Origin: Alphaproteobacteria bacterium
GTDB lineage: Bacteria; Pseudomonadota; Alphaproteobacteria; UBA9219; RGZA01
Reading direction: 5' to 3'
NCBI GenBank assembly: GCA_028278105.1
Contig: JANQEX010000038.1
Coordinates: 1-35,036 of the forward strand
Length of the DNA stretch: 35,036 nt
Shown here: in pieces, positions 14,768 through 23,717 of the stretch
Layout: each line of letters starts with the position of its first letter
How positions within the stretch are numbered: the first letter of the stretch is position 1
Made by a program: the position numbers and the translations under genes
Notes under the pieces: model-generated
What the model was told of the DNA's origin: nothing
What the model saw: the letters and a program-made list of their open reading frames with translations, nothing else
Databases searched by the model: none

Positions 14768-14817
14768 CATCACCCCCGCGCCCGGCTTCGCAAGCTTTGG
14801 CGCGACGGGGGGCGATG
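14768..14817. repeat. Short palindromic repeat between tsf and pyrH
   Basis: CATCACCCCC (14768-14777) pairs with GGGGGCGATG (14808-14817) with one mismatch, and GCGCC/GGCGC extend the stem. It contains the CGCCCGGCTTCGCAAGC motif found also in the repeats after ssb. Confidence 0.6.
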
Positions 14818-14917
14818 TCGGCCAAACCGGGACACGGCCTCTCTTTTCGCCCGCTTCCAAAACCCGCGCTTGGCTGGTAGGCTTGCGTCCCGCGAATAAA
14901 TCCGAAGGCTTCCGCGC

Positions 14918-15655
14918 ATGGCGTCTCCGTCGAAAAACCCCTCCGCCCGTTACAGCCGCGTCCTGCTCAAGCTGTCCGGCGAGGCCCTGATGGGCGAGCG
15001 CGACTACGGCCTTGATTCCGATGTCGTCGCCCGCGTGGCGGAAGAGATAAGGGAAGTCGTGCGGGCGGGCGTGCAGGTGTGCATCGTGATCGGCGGGGGG
15101 AACATCTTCCGCGGCATCTCGGCCGCTTCGACGGGCATGGAGCGCGCCACGGCCGATTATATGGGCATGCTGGCCACCACCATCAACGCGCTTGCCATGC
15201 AGAACGCGCTGGAGAAAGTCGGGGTCCCGACGCGGGTGCTTTCGGCCATTCCCATGGCCTCCATCTGCGAGCCATATATTCGCCGCCGCGCCATCCGCCA
15301 CATGGAAAAGGGGCGGGTGGTGATTTTCGCGGCGGGCACCGGCAATCCCTTCTTCACCACCGACACGGCGGCGGCGCTGCGCGCCTCGGAAATGGGCGCG
15401 GACGCGCTGTTGAAGGCCACCAAGGTGGACGGCGTTTATTCCGGCGATCCGCGCAAGGTGAAGGACGCGCAACGCTTCGACAGGCTCACCTATCTGGATG
15501 TCCTGTCGAAAGACCTGGAAGTGATGGATGCCTCCGCCGTGACGCTGGCGCGGCAAAGCCGCATTCCCATCGTGGTTTTTTCGATCTTCACGCATGGCGG
15601 CCTGGCCGAGGTGGTTCAGGGCCGGGGCCGCTTTACCATTGTGACCGGGGAGTAA
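14918..15655 (+). CDS. pyrH: UMP kinase
   Basis: Phosphorylates UMP to UDP with ATP; cytoplasmic hexamer, first committed kinase towards UTP and CTP. 245 aa, of the amino-acid-kinase fold. Visible motifs are [13 protein letters not shown] near the N-terminus, GGGNIFRG, the UMP-binding [22 protein letters not shown] segment, [13 protein letters not shown], and [12 protein letters not shown] near the ATP site. The start at 14918 gives a short basic extension before RYSRVLLK; no strong ribosome site is seen. frr begins 4 bp after the stop, so the two are translated from one mRNA. Confidence 0.97.
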   Translation: MASPSKNPSARYSRVLLKLSGEALMGERDYGLDSDVVARVAEEIREVVRAGVQVCIVIGGGNIFRGISAASTGMERATADYMGMLATTINALAMQNALEKVGVPTRVLSAIPMASICEPYIRRRAIRHMEKGRVVIFAAGTGNPFFTTDTAAALRASEMGADALLKATKVDGVYSGDPRKVKDAQRFDRLTYLDVLSKDLEVMDASAVTLARQSRIPIVVFSIFTHGGLAEVVQGRGRFTIVTGE

Positions 15656-15659
15656 GGCC

Positions 15660-16214
15660 ATGACCGAAATGCTTGATGACCTGAAGCGCCGAATGGAGCA
15701 GGGGCTGGAAAGCTTCAGGAAGGAACTGGCGGGCCTGCGCACCGGCCGGGCCACCCTCAACATGCTGGATCCCGTGCAGGTCGAGGCCTATGGCGGCCGC
15801 ATGCCGCTGAATCAGGTTGGCACCGTCAACGTGCCGGAGCCGCGCCTGTTGACCGTGCAGGTGTGGGACAAGGGACTGGTGAAGGCTGTCGAAAAGGCGA
15901 TTGCCGAAGCCGGGCTTGGCCTCAACCCGCAAGCGGAGGGACAGTTGATCCGCATTCCCATTCCCGCGCTCACGCAGGAGCGCCGGACCGAGCTTGCCAA
16001 GGTGGCCGGCAAATATGCCGAGTCCGCGCGCGTGGCGCTGCGCAACGTGCGCCGCGACGGCATGGAGCAGGTCAAGAAGCAGTTCAAGGAAAAATCCATC
16101 GGCGAGGACGAGCATAAGGGTCTTGAGCACAAGATCCAGCAGTTGACCGACAACGAAATCAAGAAAATCGACGAGTTGCTGGCCGCCAAGGAAAAGGAAA
16201 TCACTCAGGTTTAA
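15660..16214 (+). CDS. frr: Ribosome recycling factor
   Basis: Splits post-termination ribosomes together with EF-G. 184 aa, the normal family length. Shows the hallmark segments [24 protein letters not shown] at the N-terminus, [18 protein letters not shown] in domain [14 protein letters not shown] and the C-terminal helix with [27 protein letters not shown] just before the ATG acts as ribosome site and overlaps the pyrH stop region. Confidence 0.98.
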   Translation: MTEMLDDLKRRMEQGLESFRKELAGLRTGRATLNMLDPVQVEAYGGRMPLNQVGTVNVPEPRLLTVQVWDKGLVKAVEKAIAEAGLGLNPQAEGQLIRIPIPALTQERRTELAKVAGKYAESARVALRNVRRDGMEQVKKQFKEKSIGEDEHKGLEHKIQQLTDNEIKKIDELLAAKEKEITQV

Positions 16215-16335
16215 TCCCATTCCCTCCTTTCGGGATGGAATATAGGGAAGGGACCCACTGCCATTCTATAAACGTATTGGTATGATTTTATTCCTCCCCC
16301 TGCCCCTCCCGGAAGGAGGGGGGGAGTCAGGATTG
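16214..16335. repeat. CCTCC/GGAGG palindromes between frr and uppS
   Basis: A CTCCCCC to GGGGGAG hairpin with CCTCC-cggaa-GGAGG at its centre (about 16293-16327) and a weaker CCCATTCC / GGAATA pair at 16216-16241. Related in sequence to the CCCTCCGGGAGGG palindrome at 4383-4396. It could terminate or attenuate transcription from frr. Confidence 0.6.
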
Positions 16336-16347
16336 TCTGCTTAAGCC

Positions 16348-17067
16348 ATGTCCGACGACGCCTATAAAACTCCACAGCACATCGCCATCATCATGGATGG
16401 CAACGGGCGCTGGGCCGAGGCAAGGGGCCTGCCGCGCATCGCGGGGCATCGCGCCGGGATCGAGGCGGTGCGCCGCGCGCTGGAGGCGGCGGTGGATTTG
16501 GGCGTTCCTTACCTGACCCTTTACGGCTTCTCATCCGAAAACTGGCGCCGCCCCGAAAAGGAGGTCAGCGACCTGATGGGCCTGCTGCGCGTCTACCTGC
16601 AAGGCGAAATCGCCCATTTGCACAAGGAGGGCGTGCGCCTGCGCGTCATCGGCGAGCGCGAGCGGTTCGAGCCCGACCTGATCCGCCTGATCGAGGAGAG
16701 CGAAAAGCTCACCTCCGGCAACACCCGCATCAACCTGACGATTGCCCTCAGCTATGGCGGGCGGCAGGAGCTGGTGCGCGCCGTGCGCGTCCTTGCCGGG
16801 AAGCTTGATCCCGGCCAGCCGCTTGCCGCGCAGATCACGGAAGAAAGGGTGGCGGAAGCGCTTTACACCGCAGGCATGCCCGATCCCGATCTTGTCATCC
16901 GCACCAGCGGCGAGAAGCGTCTGAGCAATTTCCTGCTGTGGCAGTCGGCCTATGCCGAATTCGTTTTTCCCGGCGTGCTCTGGCCCGAATTCGGCAAGGA
17001 AGACCTTGCCCGCGCCATCGCCGAGTTCAACCGGCGCGAACGCCGCTACGGGACGCGGGCGGGGTAA
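16348..17067 (+). CDS. uppS: Undecaprenyl diphosphate synthase (cis-prenyltransferase)
   Basis: Condenses isopentenyl diphosphate units onto farnesyl diphosphate to make undecaprenyl diphosphate, the lipid carrier for peptidoglycan and polysaccharides. 239 aa. Motif I IIMDGNGRWAEARG contains the catalytic Asp17; the GHRAG, TLYGFSSENWRRP and RTSGEKRLSNFLLWQSAYAE motifs follow in order, all typical of the cis-prenyltransferase family. The next gene, cdsA, starts after a 156-bp gap filled by a palindromic repeat. Confidence 0.97.
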   Translation: MSDDAYKTPQHIAIIMDGNGRWAEARGLPRIAGHRAGIEAVRRALEAAVDLGVPYLTLYGFSSENWRRPEKEVSDLMGLLRVYLQGEIAHLHKEGVRLRVIGERERFEPDLIRLIEESEKLTSGNTRINLTIALSYGGRQELVRAVRVLAGKLDPGQPLAAQITEERVAEALYTAGMPDPDLVIRTSGEKRLSNFLLWQSAYAEFVFPGVLWPEFGKEDLARAIAEFNRRERRYGTRAG

Positions 17068-17086
17068 AAGGGTCTCCGGCATCGCG

Positions 17087-17183
17087 CGTCATCCCGGAAA
17101 GGCGCGAAGCGCCTTATCCGGGATCTCTTGTGTGTCTGGAGATTCCGGATAAGCCTCACGTTGTTCGGCTTTCCGGAATGACG
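17087..17183. repeat. Palindromic intergenic repeat, GTCATCCCGG family, copy 2
   Basis: GTCATCCCGGAAAGGCGCGA followed by AGCGCCTTATCCGGG mirrors the element at 109-237, with the inner stem changed from AAGCGC/GCGCTT to AGGCGC/GCGCCT (a compensatory change). It ends TTTCCGGAATGACGCG, complementary to the start. Confidence 0.8.
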
Positions 17184-17223
17184 CGGGACCATCCGGGTCT
17201 TTCTCAATGCCAGGGTGATACGA

Positions 17224-18054
17224 ATGATGTCCAGCGTAACTTTCCTCCGCTCCAATCTTCTCATGCGCGCGATCAGCGCCGCCGTTCTCGCGCCCGCCTT
17301 TCTGGCGCTGGTCTGGGAGGGCGGCATCGCCTATGGCAGCGTGATCCTGCTTTGCATGCTGTGGGCCGGGTACGAATGGCTGTTGATGACCAATCCCGCG
17401 GGCCAGAAAGGCGTGTGGGTGACCGTGCTGTTCGCGCTGGCGCTGAGCTGGGGCCTCGCCCTGCAAGTCGGCGTCACGCTGGCCCTGATCGCCTGCCTTG
17501 CGGTCACTCTCGTGCTTATGGGAGCCTTTCGCCTGTTCCGGGTGCGCAAGCCGGTGCTGGTCTCCTTGAGCGTGGCGTATCTGGGCGCGGCGGGGCTGGG
17601 GATGATCGCGCTCCGCCAGATCGAGGGGCCGGGCTTTGGCCTGTCCCTGTTCCTTTGCGCCACGGTCTGGCTGACCGATACCGGAGCCTACGCGCTGGGC
17701 AAGCTGGTGCGGGGCGCGCGCCTCGCTCCCGGCATCAGCCCCGGCAAGACCTGGGCGGGATTCGCGGGCGGCCTGCTCGCGGCCCTTCTGGCGGGCCTCC
17801 TTGCCGATGCCATATTTAAGCCCGCGGATACGGTCCGGGTGATGTTAACGGCGGCGTTCTTGTCACTGGCCGCGCAATGTGGTGATTTATTTGAATCCTG
17901 GGTCAAGCGGCAGGCGGGCGTCAAGCATTCGGGCGAGTTGATCCCCGGCCATGGCGGGCTGCTTGACCGCATCGACGGGCTGCTGATGGCGGTCTTGCTT
18001 TTCTGGACGGCGCTGTGGGTGGATGGCTTTAATCTGGCGTGGTGGATTGAATGA
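17224..18054 (+). CDS. cdsA: Phosphatidate cytidylyltransferase (CDP-diglyceride synthase)
   Basis: Makes CDP-diacylglycerol from CTP and phosphatidic acid in the inner membrane, the precursor of all phospholipids. 276 aa from the chosen ATG; an in-frame GTG at 17215 would add three residues, but AGGGTG at 17212-17217 serves as a ribosome site for 17224. About seven to eight hydrophobic segments are visible. The C-terminal signature ESWVKRQAGVKHSGELIPG then HGGLLDRIDG matches the CdsA pattern, except that the usual Asp after the second Lys is His. The stop overlaps the dxr start (ATGA), implying translational coupling. Confidence 0.95.
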   Translation: MMSSVTFLRSNLLMRAISAAVLAPAFLALVWEGGIAYGSVILLCMLWAGYEWLLMTNPAGQKGVWVTVLFALALSWGLALQVGVTLALIACLAVTLVLMGAFRLFRVRKPVLVSLSVAYLGAAGLGMIALRQIEGPGFGLSLFLCATVWLTDTGAYALGKLVRGARLAPGISPGKTWAGFAGGLLAALLAGLLADAIFKPADTVRVMLTAAFLSLAAQCGDLFESWVKRQAGVKHSGELIPGHGGLLDRIDGLLMAVLLFWTALWVDGFNLAWWIE

Positions 18055-19253
18055 AGGCTGTTTTGCAGGTTCATCCCGCGTCCGCGGCGGCGCGGCGCAA
18101 GGTGACGGTTCTTGGCTCCACCGGCTCGGTGGGGCGGCAGACGGTTGGGTTGCTGGCCGCCAACAAGGGGCGGTTCGGGGTTGCCGCGATGACCGCGCGG
18201 AAAAACGTTTCCCTGCTCATTGAACAGGCGAGGGAATTGCGTCCCGGACTCGCCGTGATCGGCGACGCGGCGCAGTTCGCCGCCTTGCGCGAAGGACTTT
18301 CCGGCACGGGCATCGAGGTTGCGGCGGGGGCCGACGCCATCATCGAGGCCGCGCGGCGCGACAGCGACCTGGTGGTGGCCGCCATCGTGGGCGCGGCGGG
18401 CCTTCCCGCCACCCTTGCAGCCATAACGCGGGGCGCGACGGTCGCCTTTGCCAACAAGGAATGCCTGGTCAGCGCCGGGCCCTTGATGATGCAGCAGGTG
18501 GCCCGTCATGGCGCGCGGCTTTTGCCGGTGGACAGCGAGCATAACGCCATTTTCCAGGTGTTCGAGGATGAAAGGCGGGAAGGCATTGCCCGCCTTGTTC
18601 TTACCGCGTCGGGCGGCCCGTTCCGCGACGCCGGCCTTAAGGAGATGGAGAAGGTCACGCCGGAAGCGGCGGTCCGGCACCCGGTCTGGGCGATGGGCGC
18701 GAAAATCTCAATCGACAGCGCCACCATGATGAACAAGGGGCTGGAAATTATCGAAGCGCGCTGGCTGTTCGACATGCCGGGCGGCCGGATCGACGTTCTG
18801 GTGCATCCGCAATCGGTGGTCCACAGCATGGTGGAATACAAGGACGGGTCGGTGCTGGCCCAGCTTGGCTCGCCCGACATGCGCACGCCGATTGCCTACG
18901 CGCTGGCCTGGCCCGAACGCATGGAAGCCCCGGTGCAAAGGCTGGACCTTGTCAAGCAGGGCCGCCTGACCTTCGAGGCGCCGGACGAGGCCCGCTTTCC
19001 GGCGCTGCGTCTGGCGCGGCAGGCCCTTGACCGGGGCGACAGCGCGCCCGCTGTTTTGAATGCCGCCAATGAGGCGGCGGTCGCGGCGTTTTTGTCCGGA
19101 AAAACCGGTTTTCTTGATATCGCCCGCGTGGTCGAGGAGGTTCTGGCGGCCTCGAACATTTCCGCCCTGCCCGATATCGAAAGCATCCATGCGGCGGATG
19201 CCGCCGCGCGCCGGCTGGCGGAAGAGAAGATCAGCGTGATCGCGGGGAAGTGA
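18051..19253 (+). CDS. dxr: 1-deoxy-D-xylulose 5-phosphate reductoisomerase
   Basis: Second step of the MEP isoprenoid pathway: converts DXP to MEP with NADPH and a divalent metal. 400 aa, typical length. The NADPH-binding motif VLGSTGSVG is at residues 20-28; NKECLVSAG, VDSEHNAIFQ (metal and substrate ligands), TASGGPFRD, KISIDSATMMNKGLE and HPQSVVHSMVEY follow in family order. Overlaps cdsA by 4 bp. Together with uppS next door it links isoprenoid supply to lipid carrier synthesis. Confidence 0.97.
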   Translation: MKAVLQVHPASAAARRKVTVLGSTGSVGRQTVGLLAANKGRFGVAAMTARKNVSLLIEQARELRPGLAVIGDAAQFAALREGLSGTGIEVAAGADAIIEAARRDSDLVVAAIVGAAGLPATLAAITRGATVAFANKECLVSAGPLMMQQVARHGARLLPVDSEHNAIFQVFEDERREGIARLVLTASGGPFRDAGLKEMEKVTPEAAVRHPVWAMGAKISIDSATMMNKGLEIIEARWLFDMPGGRIDVLVHPQSVVHSMVEYKDGSVLAQLGSPDMRTPIAYALAWPERMEAPVQRLDLVKQGRLTFEAPDEARFPALRLARQALDRGDSAPAVLNAANEAAVAAFLSGKTGFLDIARVVEEVLAASNISALPDIESIHAADAAARRLAEEKISVIAGK

Positions 19254-19282
19254 GCATGTATGCAATAACCCATCACTGTGAA

Positions 19283-19424
19283 CGGCCGGAGGGGGCGAAG
19301 CAATCCAGAGCATAAATATACCAGGCGTCCCCGCGGAAGCGGGGCCCCAGTTTGTTTATAATTAAACTGGATTCCCGCTTTCGCGGGAATGCCTCGTGGT
19401 GGATTGCTTCGCTCTCTCCGGCCG
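19283..19424. repeat. Nested composite palindrome between dxr and rseP
   Basis: The outer arms, CGGCCGGAG then GCGAAGCAATCCA (19283-19307) and TGGATTGCTTCGC then CTCCGGCCG (19400-19424), enclose a second palindrome: CCCCGCggaaGCGGGG (19329-19344), CCAGTTT/AAACTGG (19347-19353 with 19364-19370) and TTCCCGCtttcGCGGGAA. The arrangement looks like one repeat inserted in the loop of another. The outer arms share GAAGCAATCCA with the element before tsf. Confidence 0.8.
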
Positions 19425-19459
19425 CTCGCAACGCTGGCACGTACCCAATCAGGTGAGCC

Positions 19460-20596
19460 ATGAAAGAAGTTCTTTTTCACTATCTGCCGTATTTCATCGT
19501 CGTGCTGGGCATCGTGGTGTTCGTGCATGAATGGGGGCATTACATCGTGGCCCGGTGGTGCGGGGTGAAGGTGGAGTCCTTCTCCATCGGCTTCGGGCCG
19601 GAGATTTTCGGTTTCCACGACCGCAGCCGCACCCGCTGGAAAATCAGCCTGCTGCCCCTGGGCGGCTATGTGAAAATGTTCGGCGACGTCGATCCCTCCA
19701 GCATGCCCAACGCCGGAGCGCAGCAGGCCTTGACTCCCGCCGAGCGCAAGGTGGCCTTTTTCGCCCAGCCGGTGGCCCGGCGCGCGGCGATTGTCGCGGC
19801 GGGCCCCGGCATCAATTTCCTTTTCACCTTCGTGGTGTTCGTGGCCCTGTTCATTCTGCAGGGCCAGCCGGTCACGCCGCCGGTGGTCGGCGGCCTGACC
19901 GAAGGCGGCCCGGCCGCGGCGGCGGGCCTCAAACCGGGTGACCTGATCCTGGAAATCAACAATGATCCGGTGGACCGTTTTGAGGATCTGCGGCGCATCA
20001 TTTCGGGTGGCGGCGGCAAGACCGTCGCGCTTCTGGTTTTACGCGAGGGGCGGGAGCGGGCCATCGACGTCACCCCGCGCCGGGTCGAGGTGAAGGACCG
20101 CTTTGGCATAACGCACCGCGTCACCCAGATCGGCATCAAGTCCCAGCCGGGCAGAATGCAATACCGCAAGCTGCCGCCGGAAATGGCCGTGGGCGCCTCG
20201 CTCCGCGAGATGGGCCATATGGTCGACATGACGCTGAAGGCCATCGGCCAGATCATAATCGGCACGCGCGGCACCGAAGAGCTGGGCGGGCCCTTGCGCA
20301 TCGCCCAGATGTCGGGCGAGGTGGGGAAGGCTGGCGTGGTGCCCCTCATCTGGTTCATGGCGGTGCTTTCGCTGAGCCTTGGACTGTTCAACCTGTTTCC
20401 CATACCGCTGCTGGATGGCGGGCATTTGCTGTTTTACCTGCTTGAGGCGGTGAAAGGCCGTCCCATTAACGAAAACATCATGGAATTCTCGTCCCGCGCG
20501 GGTTTTGTGTTCATCATCAGCCTGATGCTTTTCTTCACATGGAACGATATTGTCCAGCTTCAGGTTTTTGATGCGATCCGCGGTTTTTTGAGCTAG
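19460..20596 (+). CDS. rseP: RIP metalloprotease RseP (site-2 protease)
   Basis: Inner-membrane zinc protease that cleaves transmembrane anti-sigma factors and signal peptide remnants. 378 aa, shorter than E. coli RseP (450 aa) because only one PDZ domain is seen (residues about 145-215), like the alphaproteobacterial MmpA type. The zinc motif HEWGH is at residues 23-27 in the first membrane helix, and the second catalytic motif NLFPIPLLDGGH carries Asp319 near the C-terminal membrane helices. Lies directly upstream of bamA, the usual order linking envelope stress control and outer-membrane assembly. Confidence 0.96.
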   Translation: MKEVLFHYLPYFIVVLGIVVFVHEWGHYIVARWCGVKVESFSIGFGPEIFGFHDRSRTRWKISLLPLGGYVKMFGDVDPSSMPNAGAQQALTPAERKVAFFAQPVARRAAIVAAGPGINFLFTFVVFVALFILQGQPVTPPVVGGLTEGGPAAAAGLKPGDLILEINNDPVDRFEDLRRIISGGGGKTVALLVLREGRERAIDVTPRRVEVKDRFGITHRVTQIGIKSQPGRMQYRKLPPEMAVGASLREMGHMVDMTLKAIGQIIIGTRGTEELGGPLRIAQMSGEVGKAGVVPLIWFMAVLSLSLGLFNLFPIPLLDGGHLLFYLLEAVKGRPINENIMEFSSRAGFVFIISLMLFFTWNDIVQLQVFDAIRGFLS

Positions 20597-20700
20597 AGGC
20601 TGGAGGCGAGAGACGAGGGACTGGCCGGCAATAAGGCAGGTCTGTTGCCTGACGAGCTCCTAGCCTCTAGCCTCCAGCCCCTCGCTTCTTTCTCGTTTTC
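20597..20700. repeat. Imperfect palindrome between rseP and bamA
   Basis: The left side, TAGAGGCTGGAGGCGAG, is partly complementary to the right side, GCCTCTAGCCTCCAGCCCCT; GGCA and TGCC arms lie near the centre (20630-20650). It is a CCTCTAGCC-type intergenic repeat. bamA may have its own promoter after it, but none is evident. Confidence 0.55.
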
Positions 20701-20711
20701 ACATACGGTCC

Positions 20712-23015
20712 ATGAAATTTCTTTCCTTCTGCCTGTGCCTGCTTGCGGTCCTGCTGGGGCTTACGGGTCCCGCCTGCGCCCGGCAGTCCCCTGCCGCGGG
20801 CGCGGCGCCGGTCATCGCGCGCATCGTGGTGCAGGGCACCCAGCGCATCGAGGTGAATACGGTTCTTTCTTACCTGACCCTTGGCGTGGGCGAGCCGGCG
20901 TCGCCGGAAAAGCTGAACGAATCCCTGAAGAATGTTTTTGCCACCGGCTTTTTCGCCGATATCCGCCTGGACATGCAGCCCGGCGGCACGCTGATGGTCG
21001 CCGTCAGGGAAAACCCCGTTATCAACCGCGTGGTGTTCGAGGGCAACAACGCCATCGACGATGCGGACCTTGAAAAAGAGGTCCAGATCCGGCCGCGGCA
21101 GGTCTACACCAAAAGCCGCGTTAAAAGCGATGTGCAGCGCATCCTGGATGTCTACCGGCGCAGCGGGCGCTTTTCGGCGATTGTCGAGCCGAAAATCATC
21201 ACGCTCGCCCAGAACCGCGTTGACCTTGTCTTTGAAATCACCGAGGGCGACCGCACCGGCATCCGCCGCGTGCGTTTTGTCGGCAATCACATGTTCGACG
21301 ATGCCGCGTTGCGCGACGCCGTCAGCACCCGCGAAACCGCCTGGTGGCGCTTTTTCTCCAGTTCCGACTTCTACGACCCCGACCGCCTGAATTACGACAA
21401 GGAATTGCTGCGCCGCTTCTACCTCAATCATGGCTATGCCGACTTCCGGGTCTTGTCGGCGCAGGCCGAGCTGGCGCAGAACCGCAAGGACTTCATCATT
21501 ACCTTCACCGTGGAAGAAGGGGGGCGCTACCGCTTCGGCACGGTGGACATCACCACCCGGCTGAAGAACCTGGATAGGGAAGCGCTTCGGCAAAAACTGT
21601 CCATCGCGTCCGGCGGCTGGTATAGCGCGGAAAGCGTTGAGAAAAGCGTGGCGCGGATCACCGCCGCGCTGGGCGACAAGCAATATGCCTTCGTGCAGGT
21701 GCAGCCCAAGCTGAATGTGCGCCGGGAGCAGCACAGGGTGGACGTGAATCTCGCCGTCGATCAGGGACCGCGCGTTTTCGTGCAGAACATCAACATCACC
21801 GGCAACACCCGCACGCTGGACCGCGTGATCCGCCGGCAGATGACCCTGGCCGAGGGCGACCCGCTGATCCTCTCGCGCCTCAAGAAATCCGAGCGGAAAA
21901 TCCGCGATCTTGGATTTTTCGAAGACGTCAAGGTCACCCAGACCGAGGGCGCGCAGCCCGACCAGTCGGTGATCGACGTGGCGGTGAAGGAGAAGCCGAC
22001 CGGCGAAATCTCGCTGGGCGCCGGCTTTTCGTCCACCGACGGCCCGCTCGGCGATTTCAGCATCCGCGAGCGGAACCTGCTGGGCAAGGGACAGGACCTG
22101 CGCTTTTCGGTGCAGGCCTCGTCCCGTACGCAGCAGTACGATGTCAGCTTCACCGAGCCCTATTTCATGGAGCGCGACCTCGCGGCGGGCGCCGATGTCT
22201 TCCGCGTCGTGCGCGACAACCAGGACTCCAGCTCGTTCGACGAGGCGCGCAACGGCGTGAACCTCCGCCTGGGGTATCCTTTGGGCGAGTTCCTGCGCCA
22301 GAAGCTCAATTACAGCCTTACGCAAACCAAAATCACCAATGTGCCGTCCACCGCCTCGCGCTATGTGCGCGAGCAGGAAGGGACGGTCATTTCCTCCTGG
22401 ATCGGGCAGGAGTTGATGTATGACCGCCGCGACAGCAAGCTGAAACCCACCGAGGGTTACTTTATCCGCCTGGACAACGACGTGGCGGGGCTTGGCGGAG
22501 ATGTGCGCTATCTGCGCTCGCGCCTGGGCGGCGCCTATTTTCACCCGGTGGCGGATAAATGGATCCTCAGCCTGTTCGGCGAAGGCGGCTATATCGTCGG
22601 TTTTGGGCAGGATGTGCGCATCAACGACCGTTTCTATCTGGGCGGCGACACGCTGCGCGGCTTCGAATACGCCGGCATCGGCCCGCGCGATCTCACCGGC
22701 ACGGCCGACGACGCGCTGGGCGGCAACCGCTTCGCCCGCGCGAAAATCGAGTTGAGCTTTCCCTCCGGCCTTCCGGAGGATTTCGGCGTGCGGGGCCGCG
22801 TGTTCAGCGATGCCGGCATTCTGGACGGGCTGGATATCACCCCCGCGCCCGGCGAGAACCTGAAGCTGGATTCCTCCATCCGCGTCAGCGTCGGCGTGGG
22901 CCTGAGTTGGGCCTCGCCGTTCGGTCCCATCGGCATCGATCTTGCCAAGGCGGTCAAAAAGGAATCTTATGACAAGACGGAATTTTTCCGCTTCAGCTTC
23001 GGCACGCAATTCTGA
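20712..23015 (+). CDS. bamA: Outer-membrane protein assembly factor BamA
   Basis: Core of the BAM complex that inserts beta-barrel proteins into the outer membrane. 767 aa, the normal range. Signal peptide residues 1-24 (basic start, Leu-rich core, cleavage near ACA-RQ). POTRA repeats fill about residues 35-410 (IARIVVQGTQRIE, VVFEGNNAIDD, RVRFVGNHMFDD, VQNINITGNTRT), and the Omp85 barrel fills 430-767. The conserved loop-6 motif appears as LRGF in GGDTLRGFEYAG (usually VRGF). The C-terminal strand ends in Phe (RFSFGTQF), the barrel-recognition signal. The stop overlaps the skp start by one base. Confidence 0.98.
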   Translation: MKFLSFCLCLLAVLLGLTGPACARQSPAAGAAPVIARIVVQGTQRIEVNTVLSYLTLGVGEPASPEKLNESLKNVFATGFFADIRLDMQPGGTLMVAVRENPVINRVVFEGNNAIDDADLEKEVQIRPRQVYTKSRVKSDVQRILDVYRRSGRFSAIVEPKIITLAQNRVDLVFEITEGDRTGIRRVRFVGNHMFDDAALRDAVSTRETAWWRFFSSSDFYDPDRLNYDKELLRRFYLNHGYADFRVLSAQAELAQNRKDFIITFTVEEGGRYRFGTVDITTRLKNLDREALRQKLSIASGGWYSAESVEKSVARITAALGDKQYAFVQVQPKLNVRREQHRVDVNLAVDQGPRVFVQNINITGNTRTLDRVIRRQMTLAEGDPLILSRLKKSERKIRDLGFFEDVKVTQTEGAQPDQSVIDVAVKEKPTGEISLGAGFSSTDGPLGDFSIRERNLLGKGQDLRFSVQASSRTQQYDVSFTEPYFMERDLAAGADVFRVVRDNQDSSSFDEARNGVNLRLGYPLGEFLRQKLNYSLTQTKITNVPSTASRYVREQEGTVISSWIGQELMYDRRDSKLKPTEGYFIRLDNDVAGLGGDVRYLRSRLGGAYFHPVADKWILSLFGEGGYIVGFGQDVRINDRFYLGGDTLRGFEYAGIGPRDLTGTADDALGGNRFARAKIELSFPSGLPEDFGVRGRVFSDAGILDGLDITPAPGENLKLDSSIRVSVGVGLSWASPFGPIGIDLAKAVKKESYDKTEFFRFSFGTQF

Positions 23016-23629
23016 TGAAACGTCTTGCCACTCTCCTGCCGATGATTTTGTTTGCCGTCCTGCCCGCTGTGGCGGGGGCGGCCGAGGCGCGGACTCCTTC
23101 GCCTGCGCCGGAACATGCGCCCGTGCTGATCGTGGACGTGAAGCGCATCCTGGATGAATCAAGGGCTTCGGTGGGCGCGCAGCGGAAGATTGAGGCGCAA
23201 CGCAGCGCCTTTCAAAGCGAGATCGCCGCGCGTGAGCAGGAAATCCGAAAGGCCGAACAGGAGCTTTTGGCCGCGCGCGGCAGGTTGAAGCCGGACGCCT
23301 ACGCCGAAAAGGAAAACCAGCTTCGCAAAAAATTCCGCGAGGTCGAGCAATATGTGCAGGAGCGCCGCCGCCTGCTGGAGCAGGCCACGGCATTGGCCAT
23401 GGGCAAGGTGCGGGCGGTGCTGGTCGGTATTGTGGCCGACGTGGCGCGCCGGCGCGGCGCGCAGGCGGTGCTGGTGCGTCAGCAGATGCTGTGGTCGGAA
23501 GGATCGCTGGACATCACCAATCAGGTTTTGGAACGGCTGAACGCGGAATTGCCGGAACTTCCCTTGCGGATCGGAAATCCGCCGCCGCCCCCGCCGGGCG
23601 GCGCGAAAGACGGAAAAAAACCGGAATAA
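23015..23629 (+). CDS. skp: OmpH/Skp-family periplasmic chaperone
   Basis: Periplasmic holdase that carries unfolded outer-membrane proteins to BAM. 204 aa. Signal peptide residues 1-23 (LLPMILFAVLPAVAGAAEA). The OmpH core begins APVLIVDVKRIL and continues as a long charged coiled coil (AQRSAFQSEIAAREQEIRK to FREVEQYVQERRRLLEQ), matching the two tentacle helices of Skp. The C-terminus is a Pro/Gly/Lys-rich tail (NPPPPPPGG). Translationally coupled to bamA (1-bp overlap). In many alphaproteobacteria lpxD lies here or just after; it is absent. Confidence 0.88.
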   Translation: MKRLATLLPMILFAVLPAVAGAAEARTPSPAPEHAPVLIVDVKRILDESRASVGAQRKIEAQRSAFQSEIAAREQEIRKAEQELLAARGRLKPDAYAEKENQLRKKFREVEQYVQERRRLLEQATALAMGKVRAVLVGIVADVARRRGAQAVLVRQQMLWSEGSLDITNQVLERLNAELPELPLRIGNPPPPPPGGAKDGKKPE

Positions 23630-23685
23630 TAGCCGCGGGGGACGCATTGATTTGCCCGCGAAAATAAGGCAAGAATAGGCGCTTT

Positions 23686-23705
23686 GGCGGCCGGACCCGG
23701 CCGCC
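23686..23705 (+). other. GC-rich hairpin just before fabZ
   Basis: GGCGGCCGG (23686-23694) and CCGGCCGCC (23697-23705) form a 9-bp perfect stem with a 2-nt loop, ending 12 bp before the fabZ ATG, where no good Shine-Dalgarno is visible. It could lower translation initiation or be part of a promoter-proximal palindrome. Confidence 0.45.
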
Positions 23706-23717
23706 CGGACAACGCCC

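Noticed and set aside
20667-23393. Long minus-strand open frame (about 900 codons) across bamA and skp
   Set aside because: Antisense shadow of bamA and skp; the plus-strand proteins are unmistakable.
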